Assembly (NCBI GenBank): GCA_018136815.1
Contig: CM030933.1
Coordinates: forward strand, 5,844,282-5,908,281
Source of the DNA: Isochrysis galbana
Taxonomy: Eukaryota; Haptophyta; Isochrysidales; Isochrysidaceae
Reading direction: 5' to 3'
Length of the DNA stretch: 64,000 nucleotides
Shown here: positions 38,812-48,700 of the stretch, piece after piece
How positions within the stretch are numbered: the first letter of the stretch is position 1
Layout: every line of letters begins with the position of its first letter
Program-made: the position numbers and the translations under genes
The notes under the pieces: generated by a model
What the model was told of the DNA's origin: nothing
Database searches by the model: none
What the model saw: the letters and a program-made list of their open reading frames with translations, nothing else

Positions 38812-39407
38812 AGAGTGCATATTGAAGCAAAGTACCATGAATCCCGGCGCACTACATCCCTTCTGTCAAATCGCGGATACGACCGGAATACCGAGCTGCA
38901 AGCTTCACGACATTCCATCTACGACTGTTATAGTCCAACGCGTCAATAGACAACATCAGCATAAGGATGTACAAGTGTGGCAAGCTGGGCCATGAGGGGC
39001 GGTCGAATGGTGTAACCGATAAGACTTAAAGTCACTCCAGCGTTGGGCCTATTGTCCAGCGGGCATTGAAGCGTTGCAGCGAGCTTTTTTCCACCTGGAT
39101 TTGGGCGCTAAGAAGACATGTCGGTGCTGATGGGGAGTGCCAAGTGCAAGTGGAAGTAGAAGTAGCGCGAGTAGTTGTGCGGAGACACGTTGCATTGATA
39201 CATCAGAAGGTCTTGGGTAGTAAAGAAGATCAGGGAAAAGTGGTTGTCAGACGAGCGCGACGATGTCACGTCGCCTCGTAGCAGTCCACCGACTGTCTAC
39301 GGTGCAGGGCAACTATGCAAGTTGCTATGTAAGTCTTCGTGTAGTACCACGCTGGAGCTAGACCGGTGCACGTACGTTCCTAGTTTCTGGGAGCACTAAT
39401 AAACCCA
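38812..39407. other. Spacer, no supported gene
   Basis: 3' side of the prefoldin gene. No repeat is shared with the rest of the window until 39408, and no convincing tRNA or other RNA fold is visible. Confidence 0.35.
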
Positions 39408-39555
39408 CGCGGCCGTGGACCCTCTACTTTCTACTCACGTAGGAAAACTTTCTACATCCCCACTCCCCCGGCCCTTCTCCCCCCGCCATAAGGCGACTCC
39501 CCCCGTGGACTACTAGGGGGATAGGGGTGAAGGGCTTAGATATGGTACGGTGGCC
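39408..39555 (+). repeat. R5 repeat, copy 3
   Basis: Close match to 27948-28105, with CGCGGCCGTGGACCCTCTAC, the CGACTCCCCCCGTG box and GGGCTTAGATATGG. It continues into R4 after a short linker. Confidence 0.7.
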
Positions 39556-39775
39556 CGCGCCTCCCCCCGGTGATCATTCACCCCCTTCCTCCTGTGTCTC
39601 CGAGTGGGCGGCGGCCTCAGCCCCGACTTATCCTGTAAACAGGTGCGGGACTTACCTATTTTTCGGTGAGCGGAGTTCTCGCTCCGCCCACCCCCTTCTC
39701 CGCGCTCTCTCTCCCCTCTCCTGCGGCACGCGCGATGGCGCGCCTGCGGCAGTCACCTCGTCGACCAAAAGTTTT

Positions 39776-40225
39776 TGGAGGCCCCTCTTCCTCCTCTCTT
39801 CCCTGCGGCTCTGGCCCATGGCGCGCGCCTGCGGCCCCTCTTCAGGTCCCCAGGAGGCCTGCAGGGGCCTGGGAGCGCAGCTTAGGGGGCAGGTGAGGCT
39901 GGGGCATGGCCCTGGCCCCTCCTGCCTCTCCCTCGCTGGCTCTCGCGCCCCTACCGGTCGACAGGACCTGGCTAGGGGTCCTGATCAGTGGGCCCAGGAG
40001 GAGGAGGGTATGGTCAGAGCGATAAGCAGGCCAACGTGGGCCAGGGCGCGCAATCTGTGCCTGACTCTCAAGGAGAGCCTGGGCAATCTAGGTGAGCCCC
40101 CTCTGCATGCCAAGAGGTAGCGCAAGGGGGTGGATGGTTCTCGCCCCCCCTGAGGCCTGAGGGGGGTCGAGAGAGTGGGGGGGCGCGAGGCCCCCCTCCA
40201 TGGCGACCAATCATAAGATTAAGGC
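39776..40225 (+). repeat. R4 repeat, copy 2
   Basis: Matches 20512-20960 with about 85% identity in its first half. The end has CCATGGCGACCAATCATAAG, diverged from the AACTAAGT palindrome end of copy 1 but like the 44690-44715 fragment. Confidence 0.6.
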
Positions 40226-40475
40226 TCTATATTGCAAGAAAAAGAAATAGCGGAAAACAAAAATGAAAATAAAATGCTTCTACAAAAAAAAGGTTTCAGC
40301 TGAGAATCCCTCAGCTGTTACAAGGGTTAACGTGAGAGGAGGAGAGGGCGGCCCGTGGGGGGGGGGGGGGGGACGCTGCGCCTTGAGCGGTTGGGGGGCT
40401 AGGCAAGGGGGTCTCCGACGACCGAAGACGATCAAACAATGCTAGTAGTAGTAAATAACGGTCGATGTGCAAGTA
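40226..40475. other. Spacer with a G run
   Basis: A/T-rich segment, then a run of about 14 G (40358-40372). This is the 3' side of the reductase gene. No feature is supported. Confidence 0.35.
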
Positions 40476-42456
40476 TCATGACAAAGTAGAAGTAGAGAGA
40501 TCCCAAGGAACTAGATGATTTGCCGCCCGCAACAACTTCGCACAATCCTCCCATGTGATTCTCAGATTGAATGGGTCGGCCAAATAAGCTCCATGGGCCC
40601 CATTGCAATCGCTACCATACATAAGCGCGTTGCCCTCAAGCGCCAACATCTCGGCCTGGTTCAGAGAAAAACCGAAGACATCCATGTTGGATGTCACATG
40701 CGATTGGTTTGCACTCTGAAACAGGACAGGAACACCAAGCTGAAGTGTCCACCGCAAGAGGATCTGCTGAGGGGTCCGACCACGACGTACAGCGAGAGCA
40801 GCGATAAGCGGATCGTGCGAACAGGCGATCAGGCTCTCCACCGCTACGAGCGACCCACCTTTCTCAAGAATCGCATCAAGATTATCTGAATGGGAGAGCC
40901 AGCCGAAACTCACGATCAGTGTGAGATGGTCGAGAAAGGCAACAAAGGCGACGAAATACTCAGCTCAGGGCAACTTGTGCGAGTAAATTTTGGAAAGTAA
41001 ATGGAGACCAACGACGAGGAAGCGCAATCACCAGAACTTACATCGTTTTTTCTTGTGTCGCACCTGCAATCCCACATGGCCCAAGGCGCACGTGGCTAAG
41101 AGACGCACCGCGTTGCGCCTCGCCGGAGGTCCCTGCAACAACACTCAAGCCCGCTTCTATCTTGGAGAATACTAAGCGACGCCATTCGGAACGAGTCATA
41201 GAGCTGTGCGAAAGATATGCATCGAGCTTACTCAAGCCCATCTTCTCCAATCGGGGCACTAGACGCCATGCAACGCCTGCGGCTTCGGCGACGTCAGGAC
41301 TCATTGTAGTGAGCTTGTTTGCATCTCCGGACGCCTGAGGAGGCACACCTATGTGATGCTCTTGAGCAGAGTCCAGTTCCGTCGCATGCCTATGTGCCTG
41401 ACGCGCCGCCCTTTTCACATCTTCATCAGCAACTGCCACGGCGGCTCGTCCTTCATGCGGCGAAAACGGCCATGTCTTCGACGACACGAATATGTCAGAT
41501 CTTGGGACCATGGAAAGGTGGATTCCGGCGCCCACAGCAGCCTCGGAGCCATAGAGAGGTGCCGTATCTATCATCCTCACACGGGCGTCTCGAAAAAGCC
41601 ACGCATAATACTGTGACGCTGGCAGTCTGACGCAGCTAGACGACGTGCCTCGACTCAGTCGGGGTGTCAAGCCATCTTGGTGAACCCATTCACGCATGCC
41701 AAGGCAGTCAGAAAACCCGGTGCCAACACCCAAGAGAGGCATGAGTACTTCCGGGTGTCCCAAAGCCACTTGTCGCAGCGCCAACCGAGTGTCTGGCGTG
41801 ATTGCTCCACTTGGATCAACTCCGCGTAGTCGGCGTCGCTGCCCGTCCAGAAGACGGTTGAGCGGCGTTGACAGCATTCCATCCGGTCTCACGCCCCAGG
41901 CTGCACGAATCGACCAATCACGGAATGATGCCCTGTCATGGATTTCCGAAAGACCGCCATCACTCGTCGAATTCATCCTAGGCGTCTCAAGGAAGGGGAG
42001 AGCACTACCTGCCGCGGCGCTCGAGCGCACACACTCGATCATGAACGCCCTCAGCGCGTGGCTACCACTCAGCCTCTTGGCCAAGGCTATCGATCGAGAC
42101 TGCTGCTCATTGACGAGAGCGAATGCGATGCGTCGGCGTAGCCTGCGCACACCATCATGCCGCATCCACATAGAGAGAGCTCCTGCCGCCGCTCTCAGCG
42201 CGTACAGCATCGCCCACACGCCGCAGCTCCTCGGGTGGGCACCAGAGCGTGCCCACTTGTCCCAGAAGTGTAGTAGCTGCGTCTCGCGAGAGGCCAAGGC
42301 CGCCGCTCCAGCCGAGCTCTGCACCCGATCGAACGGGTGCGCGCTGGAGCCATCACGGCATTTTCGCTCGAGCTCTGCGCGCTCGGACAGCCACGAGAGG
42401 AAGGTGGAGGCGAGCGCGGCGTGTGAGGCGGAGCACACTGCCGCCGGTCCCGCCAT
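40476..42456 (-). CDS. Aldo/keto reductase with a long N-terminal extension
   Basis: Two exons on the minus strand, 42456-41042 and 40908-40476, joined by a 133-nt intron (GTAAGT...GTGAG). The donor leaves two bases and the acceptor supplies one, so the frame is kept; total 615 residues. The AKR barrel starts near residue 238 (MPLLGVGTGF). Catalytic residues are visible: Asp in MIDTAPLYGSE (~297), Tyr (~302), Lys in FVSSKTWP (~327) and His in LDAYLSHSS (~417). After the intron, RGRTPQQILLRWTLQLGVPV and SNMDVFGFSLNQAEMLAL are the family's C-terminal NADPH-binding motifs. AKRs reduce aldehydes and ketones with NADPH. The N-terminal ~235 residues are Arg/Ala/Ser-rich helices of unknown role, and an insertion of about 60 residues lies between the Lys and His motifs; both are unusual. 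Confidence 0.85.
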
Positions 42457-42699
42457 CGTTCTGTCCTTCTATGAAGAGACAGTAGCGGGAATCGGGAAGG
42501 AAAAAACAACTCCCTGATTTTCTAAACCCTTAACCCCTAACCCCTCTAGGCAGCCACACCTGACTACAGCGGAGACATGCACAGCACATGGGGAACACAG
42601 ACAGCACACCCCAGCACGTAGAACCCCAACACTAAGCCCGCGCAACCCAAAAAAAATTGCACAAACTGTCACTGCTCACGGCGGGAAAACCTTAAAGTA
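42457..42699. promoter_or_regulatory. Upstream region of the reductase gene
   Basis: Contains a short CCCTTAACCCCTAACCCC stretch (42527-42544), telomere-like but only two units, and CTTAAAGTAC (42691-42700) with the TAAAGTA motif. Promoter role by position only. Confidence 0.3.
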
Positions 42700-42865
42700 C
42701 TCCGTATGTCGTATGTGAAGTCGCGTTCCGTCAAAAGAGGGCCAGGTGATAATTTTTTTTCACCCAGAATGCTTGTTTTCTTTTTAGGTAGGAATGTCAC
42801 AACAATTCCCCCAGTGAATATTATTATCACGAAATTGAGTACAAAGCTAATCACAACATACAAGG
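42700..42865 (+). repeat. R8 repeat, copy 1
   Basis: Matches the reverse complement of 62690-62822: GAAGTCGCGTTCCGTCAAAA then GAGGGCCAGGT, a poly-T run, CACCCAGA, and later TTGAGTACAAAGCTAATCA. Partial boxes are seen at 32861 and, diverged, at 62905. Confidence 0.65.
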
Positions 42866-43016
42866 ACGCGGCGCGTGCGCATAGCAACCCCCCCCACACA
42901 CACGGTAGCCCCCATCTAAGCAGGCTGAGTTTTCATCTTTTTCGTCTTTTTCTCACACCTCTTCTTCTTCTCTTCCCGAACCGTTCGGGTCGAAGTCTCC
43001 TGGGGAAGAGAGCCTC

Positions 43017-43703
43017 GTGGGACCCCTCCCTCCTTCAAAAGAGAGCCCTTCCGAGCCAGTTCCCCCCTCCTCTCGCCTCTCCGCGCCGATGGTCGAAGTT
43101 CCGCCGCCTCCGCGGGCCTCTACTCACACCCCGTCAACTGGAGTTGGAATGGGTCCTCCCTCGTCCGTTGCTCCACCGGCGGCCTTTCCTCTCCTTTCTT
43201 TCGCTGATCCTTTGCCAAGTGTTCATTCCTCTCTCAATCCCTCTGTGGTTGGTGCTGAAGATGATGTGGGTTCCGTCCGGTCCCTCCCTCCTTTCGAGCC
43301 CCCACCATATCCATATGAATATGAAGAGTTTGTTCCACCCCCGTCGTCGTACTCGTACCCCAAACGTAACTTCGTTCCACCTCCGCCCGCCACCATCGGC
43401 GCTGCCCAAATCATGGACCAACAAGTCCAGATCGAAGCTCTCCGCGGCGCTGTCGACCGCCTCGAGTCCTCTACCCTTCAAGCCGCCCAACGCCACGAAG
43501 AATTTCAGCGGGAGGTAGGGTCTACCTTCAACGCGATACTCAACATTCTACAGGGCCAAGCGGGCACTACTTCTCCTCGAGTCGAAACTTCGTCACCGCT
43601 TGTGGAAGAAGGAGACAACTCCGTTGGTGCTCTACCTAGTCCCGTCCGACAGAACCAGGCGTCTAGCCCGTGCTTCCATAGCGCTTTTCTCGCGTTTAGG
43701 TAG
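43017..43703 (+). mobile_element. Proline-rich Gag/ORF1-like remnant
   Basis: The region encodes a Pro/Ser/Tyr-rich stretch followed by a short coiled coil (IEALRGAVDRLESSTLQAAQ). This layout is common in the first protein of retroelements. It lies back to back with a LINE remnant on the other strand. No diagnostic domain was seen, so the family is unknown and the element looks old and partial. Confidence 0.3.
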
Positions 43704-43728
43704 TTCAATATCCACTTGGACCGAAACT

Positions 43729-44358
43729 TCAGAATCTTTTTTTTTCAATATCCACTTGGCCTGGAGGGCTTTCACGTGGGACGGCCAATGTAGAAGTCCT
43801 ATCCCCATAGTCCTGGTTGCGCTCTTTCCGTGCGATATGGCGTAGTGTGGGTATTTTATCCACTTGTTTTGTCTCGTCGTGTGCGGGCTCGACCAGAGGA
43901 CCGTGTCCGCTGCCTTTTGCTTTTGCACTCGGGCGTGGAACCATTTTGGCGCGGCCAGTACCTAGACAATATTTGGAAGAACCATTTTGGCGCGTCTGCA
44001 GCCAGTACCTAGGCATTCCGTATATTATGTGGTTAACCACTGACGTTCTTCCAAATATTGTCATGTAGTTGGTGGCCGGCGTTAGTTTTGCTACCTTGTC
44101 ATCGATTCTATCGGCTAGCTTCGACCAAAATGGTTTGAGCGCTTCTGGGGCGCCAAGTGGGACGCCCAAGATTGTTAGGTATTCGTCGTCGCTTATCCAG
44201 TTAAGCTTTCGCATGTCCCATGGAGGCCTCCGGAGCCTTTGAGATCCCATCTGTATTCCCTGGAATTTGCTTACGTTTGTCTTTCGGTGTTGCTGTGGCT
44301 TGTTGTGGTGCGTATCTGTTGTATGTTGTAGTGTGAGGTTTGTGCCCATAAGGGCCAC
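43729..44358 (-). mobile_element. LINE (non-LTR) reverse transcriptase remnant
   Basis: The minus strand reads NVSKFQGIQMGSQRLRRPPW, WISDDEYLTILGVPLGAPEA, then KLTPATNYMTIFGRTSVVNH followed by IIYGMPRYWLQT. These are the palm-to-thumb motifs of plant/algal LINE reverse transcriptases (L-G-V-P-[LIV]-G; G-R..vvn; YW). A second frame continues with HGKSATRTMGIGLLHWPSHV and KALQAKWILK, the family's later G-x-G-L-x-x-W..H-x-x-A-L-x-x-K-W motif. A frame change falls near 43930, within a local tandem duplication (about 43938-44013) that repeats AGGTACTGGC...GCGCCAAAATGGTTC. The catalytic FADD part is missing, so this is a 5'-truncated, inactive fragment. Confidence 0.75.
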
Positions 44359-44367
44359 CCGGTCTCG

Positions 44368-44393
44368 GGCCGCGCCGCCGAGGCGGCGCGGCC
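44368..44393. other. Perfect GC hairpin
   Basis: Twelve-base arms GGCCGCGCCGCC and GGCGGCGCGGCC are separated by GA. It sits 10 bp beyond the upstream limit of the LINE-derived frame. Confidence 0.85.
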
Positions 44394-45760
44394 GTCACCA
44401 GGGTGAGTGAGGCCTCTGCCATGAGGCATGCCCAATGGATCTCTCTTGATTCATGTCCGGTGTGTGCTGGTTGTGACCTGCAGCCTGTGGTCCTCCATGG
44501 GGGGGGGGCAGCATGGCTGCTGGAGGTGGTGTGGCCGGGGCCACGGGCCGTGTGGCGCGACAAGGATCGCGCTCACCTGCTCGGCATCCGCGGGAGGACG
44601 CGGTCGCTTCGCCTGCGACTGCTCCATGGGCACTGGAAGGGCGCCCGCGGCGGGGTGCCCGAAGGAGAGAGGGGGCGCGTCGGCGCGCTCCATGGCGACC
44701 AAGTATAAACTTAGTTGAGTCCGAATGGGCAAAGAGCTTTCCAAGATCAAGTTCCCCAAGGGCCTGGCCTCGGACAACGTCCAGACAGCGGCCACCTCCT
44801 GGAATGATTTTCGTCTGTCCTTCATCAAGCCACTTGAGCGCGCCCTCTCGCTCGGCTGCGACCCCGTCCTCTCTCTTTGGCCGACGATGGGAAGTTTCGA
44901 GCAAAAAGCTCTCCGGTCTCTCCAGTGACACCGCCCTTCCCTTCCCCTTCCCCCCTTCATTCCTTTTTCTTCGGTTTCAGGGGACAGACCTAGGTGCCGG
45001 GTGCACTACCTAGAGCTAGAGCAAAATCGTGCATCTTGATGACCGTCACCGACTTCAGAAGATCTATATCACTTCGAAGGATGGCAATGGCAAGCAGAGG
45101 TACCGGATCAAGGCAATACGAAAACGAGTCCGGTGGTGATGATTGAACGCTTTCCCACGTGTTGGATGCGGTGACGATGTAAACGGTTTTCCACGTGTTG
45201 GGTGGTGACCATTGAATGCCCTTCTACGTGCTGCGTTGGGCGGTGATGATTGAACGCTTCTCGCCTGATCTGTGGGGCCGCTGAGCGCCCGCGTTAGCAG
45301 CTTGGATGGCGAGAAAGATGGGGAGCGGCGTGCGCTCCATGACCCTATTGCTTGAACAATATTGGAGCAAGCTACAAAAACAACGTACAACACACTAGTG
45401 CAAAGAAAACAAAAAACACAACAACCGGACAAGAAGCCAAGCAGAAGGCATAAGACACGCAGGACATTGAGGTTTGAAATTAGAAGAGCACGTTGAAGGC
45501 GATAAGTCGCCTGAGCATGAAAGTGCACAGCGATGCACACACAATTAAGAATGAACAAATGGCCCTGGCACGTGCACATGGGGGTTCAATGGAGGCATAA
45601 AGAAAGGTTGGGTGAGCATGTTCCGAGGGAATGATGATATATATTATCAAGGCCACTACCATGGGACCACTCGCAGGTTGGAGATGGTGGTAGGAAGACC
45701 ACATTATATTGTCACGTTGGCTGCGCCACGATCTTGTCCATCCAAGTCTTCACCTCGCAA
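44394..45760. other. Spacer with repeat fragments
   Basis: 44680-44716 is an R4-end-like fragment (CCATGGCGACCAAGTATAAA then CTTAGTTGAG). 44725-44928 is a 67-codon frame (MGKELSKIKFPKGLASDNVQ) without a family. 44945-45005 has the R3 box CCCTTCATTCCTTTTTCTTC. 45298-45352 pairs with 312-360. The rest is unremarkable and lies downstream of the coiled-coil gene. Confidence 0.4.
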
Positions 45761-48700
45761 TTAGCAGGCGGCCGTGGCGGTCGGGAAAAACGTATGAGAG
45801 GACTCCTCATCATCGTCCTGCCACGCTGTCATCCGTGGCAATCCGGTTGGCCCTTCCAGGCCTGGGGTACGCTTCGTCGCCCGAGTTCGAGGCGAGTTCT
45901 GCGGTGGGCGAGGCAAGAGGCCATACATTTCCGTGGAGGACGTTGGAGCACGGGCGCTCACCGGCGTCGGGCTAGTGGATCTGCCGAGAGTAGCATTGCT
46001 ACTCGTGTTGCTTGTGGCGCAAAGGCTACCATAAAGCCTAGGCAACTTGGCCGTGGTATCGTGAAGTTGAGAAGGCGCAGGGGTAGAGGCCTTCCATCCG
46101 ATCGCCTTAGAGGAGGCTGTGCTACTGCCACCACCCAACCCGCAATTGCTTGCTCCGGTGGATGAGGTTGCAGCGTTGGCCGGCCCGCGCTCGCTATACG
46201 TAGACGGGGCGGTAATTGGGCCGGTGGCTGCTGCTGTCGCCATGACCGGAGACGGGGAGAGGTGTGCGATTCCGAACCCTCCGTGCACCGTTTGCGCAGC
46301 GCGCGGAGGCGGCCAGAGGGTATGGCTGCGAGTCTCCACAGCTCTTCCTGCGTCAGTGCGCTTTTCGCACTCCTCACGTCTCTTATCCACGCGAGGAGAC
46401 TTTGCGCCCAATACCGGCAAGCTCTGGCGCACAGCAAGAGATCGAGCGGGGGGAGCCGAAGCCACGCCTTCAGGCAAGTCCTTCAGCGATCGCAGGCTCT
46501 CGACAGCCGCGCGACACGATGCGATGATTCCGCCAGAAATCGGCTCCATATCAGCCACGCCCTTCTCGTCCTCCTCAACATCTGGGCATGAAGGCTTCCT
46601 TCGCGGCCCCTTGTTGACGGTCATATTAGGTAGCGCTCCGGCAGTCGCCGTGCTCTCTGAGTGCTGAGCTATCTGCGACGATGACTTTCGTGGCGGTTTG
46701 ACACCGAGCGATCGGTTGAGGGTGGTCGAGCCTCGGTTGTGGAACCCTTGTTGCGCCGGTTGGGCGCCGGGTACCTCCTCTGTAGCGCCGTTCATCATTC
46801 CGAGAGCGATAAAGCAGTGCAAAAAATTAGCCTCGCGCGCCTCGAGCAGCCCCTTCCTCTTGAGCATCCATTCGTGCACCGACCTCATGTGGCGCTCAAA
46901 AAGGGCCAGAAGCCCCCCATTTTCCGATAGCTCCTCTCGTGCTCTAGCGGCGATCGAATTCATGCGCGCCTCGAATGCTTCAAGCTGCACCGCCACGTCT
47001 CCCACCTCCCTGGAGAGCGAGGCATCGCGCTTGATCATGTCCTCCACGACCATCCTCCACTCTTTCTCCGACTTGTAGCGCGCTGCCTCGGCCTCCCATG
47101 CACTTGCACGAGCCTCCGCTTGCTTCTCTGCCATCTTGCGGCGAGAGATCTCGGCATTGAGTGCTAGCACCTTGCGCCGCTCGTCCGCCAGTATCTCTTC
47201 CGCGGCGTGCAACGACTTGGTAGTCTTAGTGAGCGCTGCGCGTGCCTCCATGGTGAGCTTCTCGCTCTTTTCGGCGTTCACGGCTTTCTCGCGGTAGTCT
47301 GCCGCTTGCTTCTCAGCACGGGCGGCCCGCTCCGATACGCTAGATAGAGCTGCCTTAGCATCGATCATGTCGCGCACTCGCAGCCGATCGCCGCGTCGCC
47401 GCCATAGCGCAAACATGATCGGCACGATGGCACGCTGGCTTTCTAGCGTTTGCGAAAGTTGCATCGCCATCTCTGACGCAGCACGCGCGGCCGCCTCCGC
47501 CGCGCTCCTTGCACGCTTCTCTGCAGCGGTGGCTTCCGTAGCCTCCTTCAAGCCGCGCTCAGCAGCGCGACGCGAGAGCTCCAGAGCTAGCGCGATAGCA
47601 ATCCGGCGCCCGCGTGCACCCCGCTCTCGTTTCTTGAAGCCTGCCGCCGCCTCTTCCGCTGCGGCCGCAATCCTGTCGCGCGCCTCCTCGGCGACCATTT
47701 GGGCAGCAAGCGCACGATCCCGGGCCAAGACCGCGGCTGCTACATCTACCTTTGCTTGCTCACAGGCGCGGAAAGCCTCCGTCGCCTCACCGACCGCGCG
47801 CTTTGCCCGCTCAGCGGCACGATCTCTCGCCTCCGCCATTTCATCGCGTTCAGCTGTCGCCACCTCCCTGGCGGTATCTGCCTCCGCCCGATCTGCCTCT
47901 GCCTGCGTTGCCCTCTCGAAGGCCCGATTGCGCTCCTTCTCGAGCACGGCACCCGCAGCCTCGGCATCGGCTCGCTCTTGCTCAGCACGTTCCGCGCGTG
48001 CCTTTGCGACTTGCATGTCTACATATGCTGACGCCGCGCGCACCTCGGCCTCGCTGGCCGCGCGCTGTGCCTCCTCCAACGCCTGTTTGGTCCGCTCCGA
48101 TGCAGCTCCGCGGGCTGCGTCGCGTTCATTCGCCTGCTTTCTTTCCTCTCTAGCGGTGACGATGGTTGCATTCAGCTTCTCCATCAGGGCGCTAATTTCG
48201 GTCGCCGCGTCTTCCTTGCTAGCCTTCAGACGTCGGTCCAAAACGACTTGGCGCATGCAGCCACCTAGGCGCGCCGCGGCGCGTTCGCTTGCCAGCGTCG
48301 ACTCTGTTCGCGCCGCCCGCTCATCGGCCTCGCGCCTCAGTCGTGCCTCTCGAGCGGCCCTATCTACAGAAGGAGCGAGCACCTCCTCGGCGTCCCGGAG
48401 CGCTCTTGCAAATGCCTTCTGCAAAACTGCAACCTCGCGCGAAAAATTGGTGTACTCCCGCTGCGCGAGCAAAATGCGCGAATTGGCCTGCCTCAGAGCC
48501 TGGGCTTGCTCAGCCAGCGCAGATCTAAGCTCGCCCACCTCTTTCATGAGTCGTTCGCGTTCCGCTGCTGTCGCCCGATCCGCGTCCCGGATGCGCTCCT
48601 CAGCCTCGGCGCGCAGCCGAGCCGACTCCTTCTGCAGCCGCCAGTCGGCCGTGGCGCGCGATGACGCAGCCGCGAGCTCGGCCGCTTCGCGCTCTCGCTC

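Noticed and set aside
42527-42544. Telomere-like CCCTAACCCC units
   Set aside because: Only about two imperfect units inside a gene-rich region; no array and no sign of a chromosome end.
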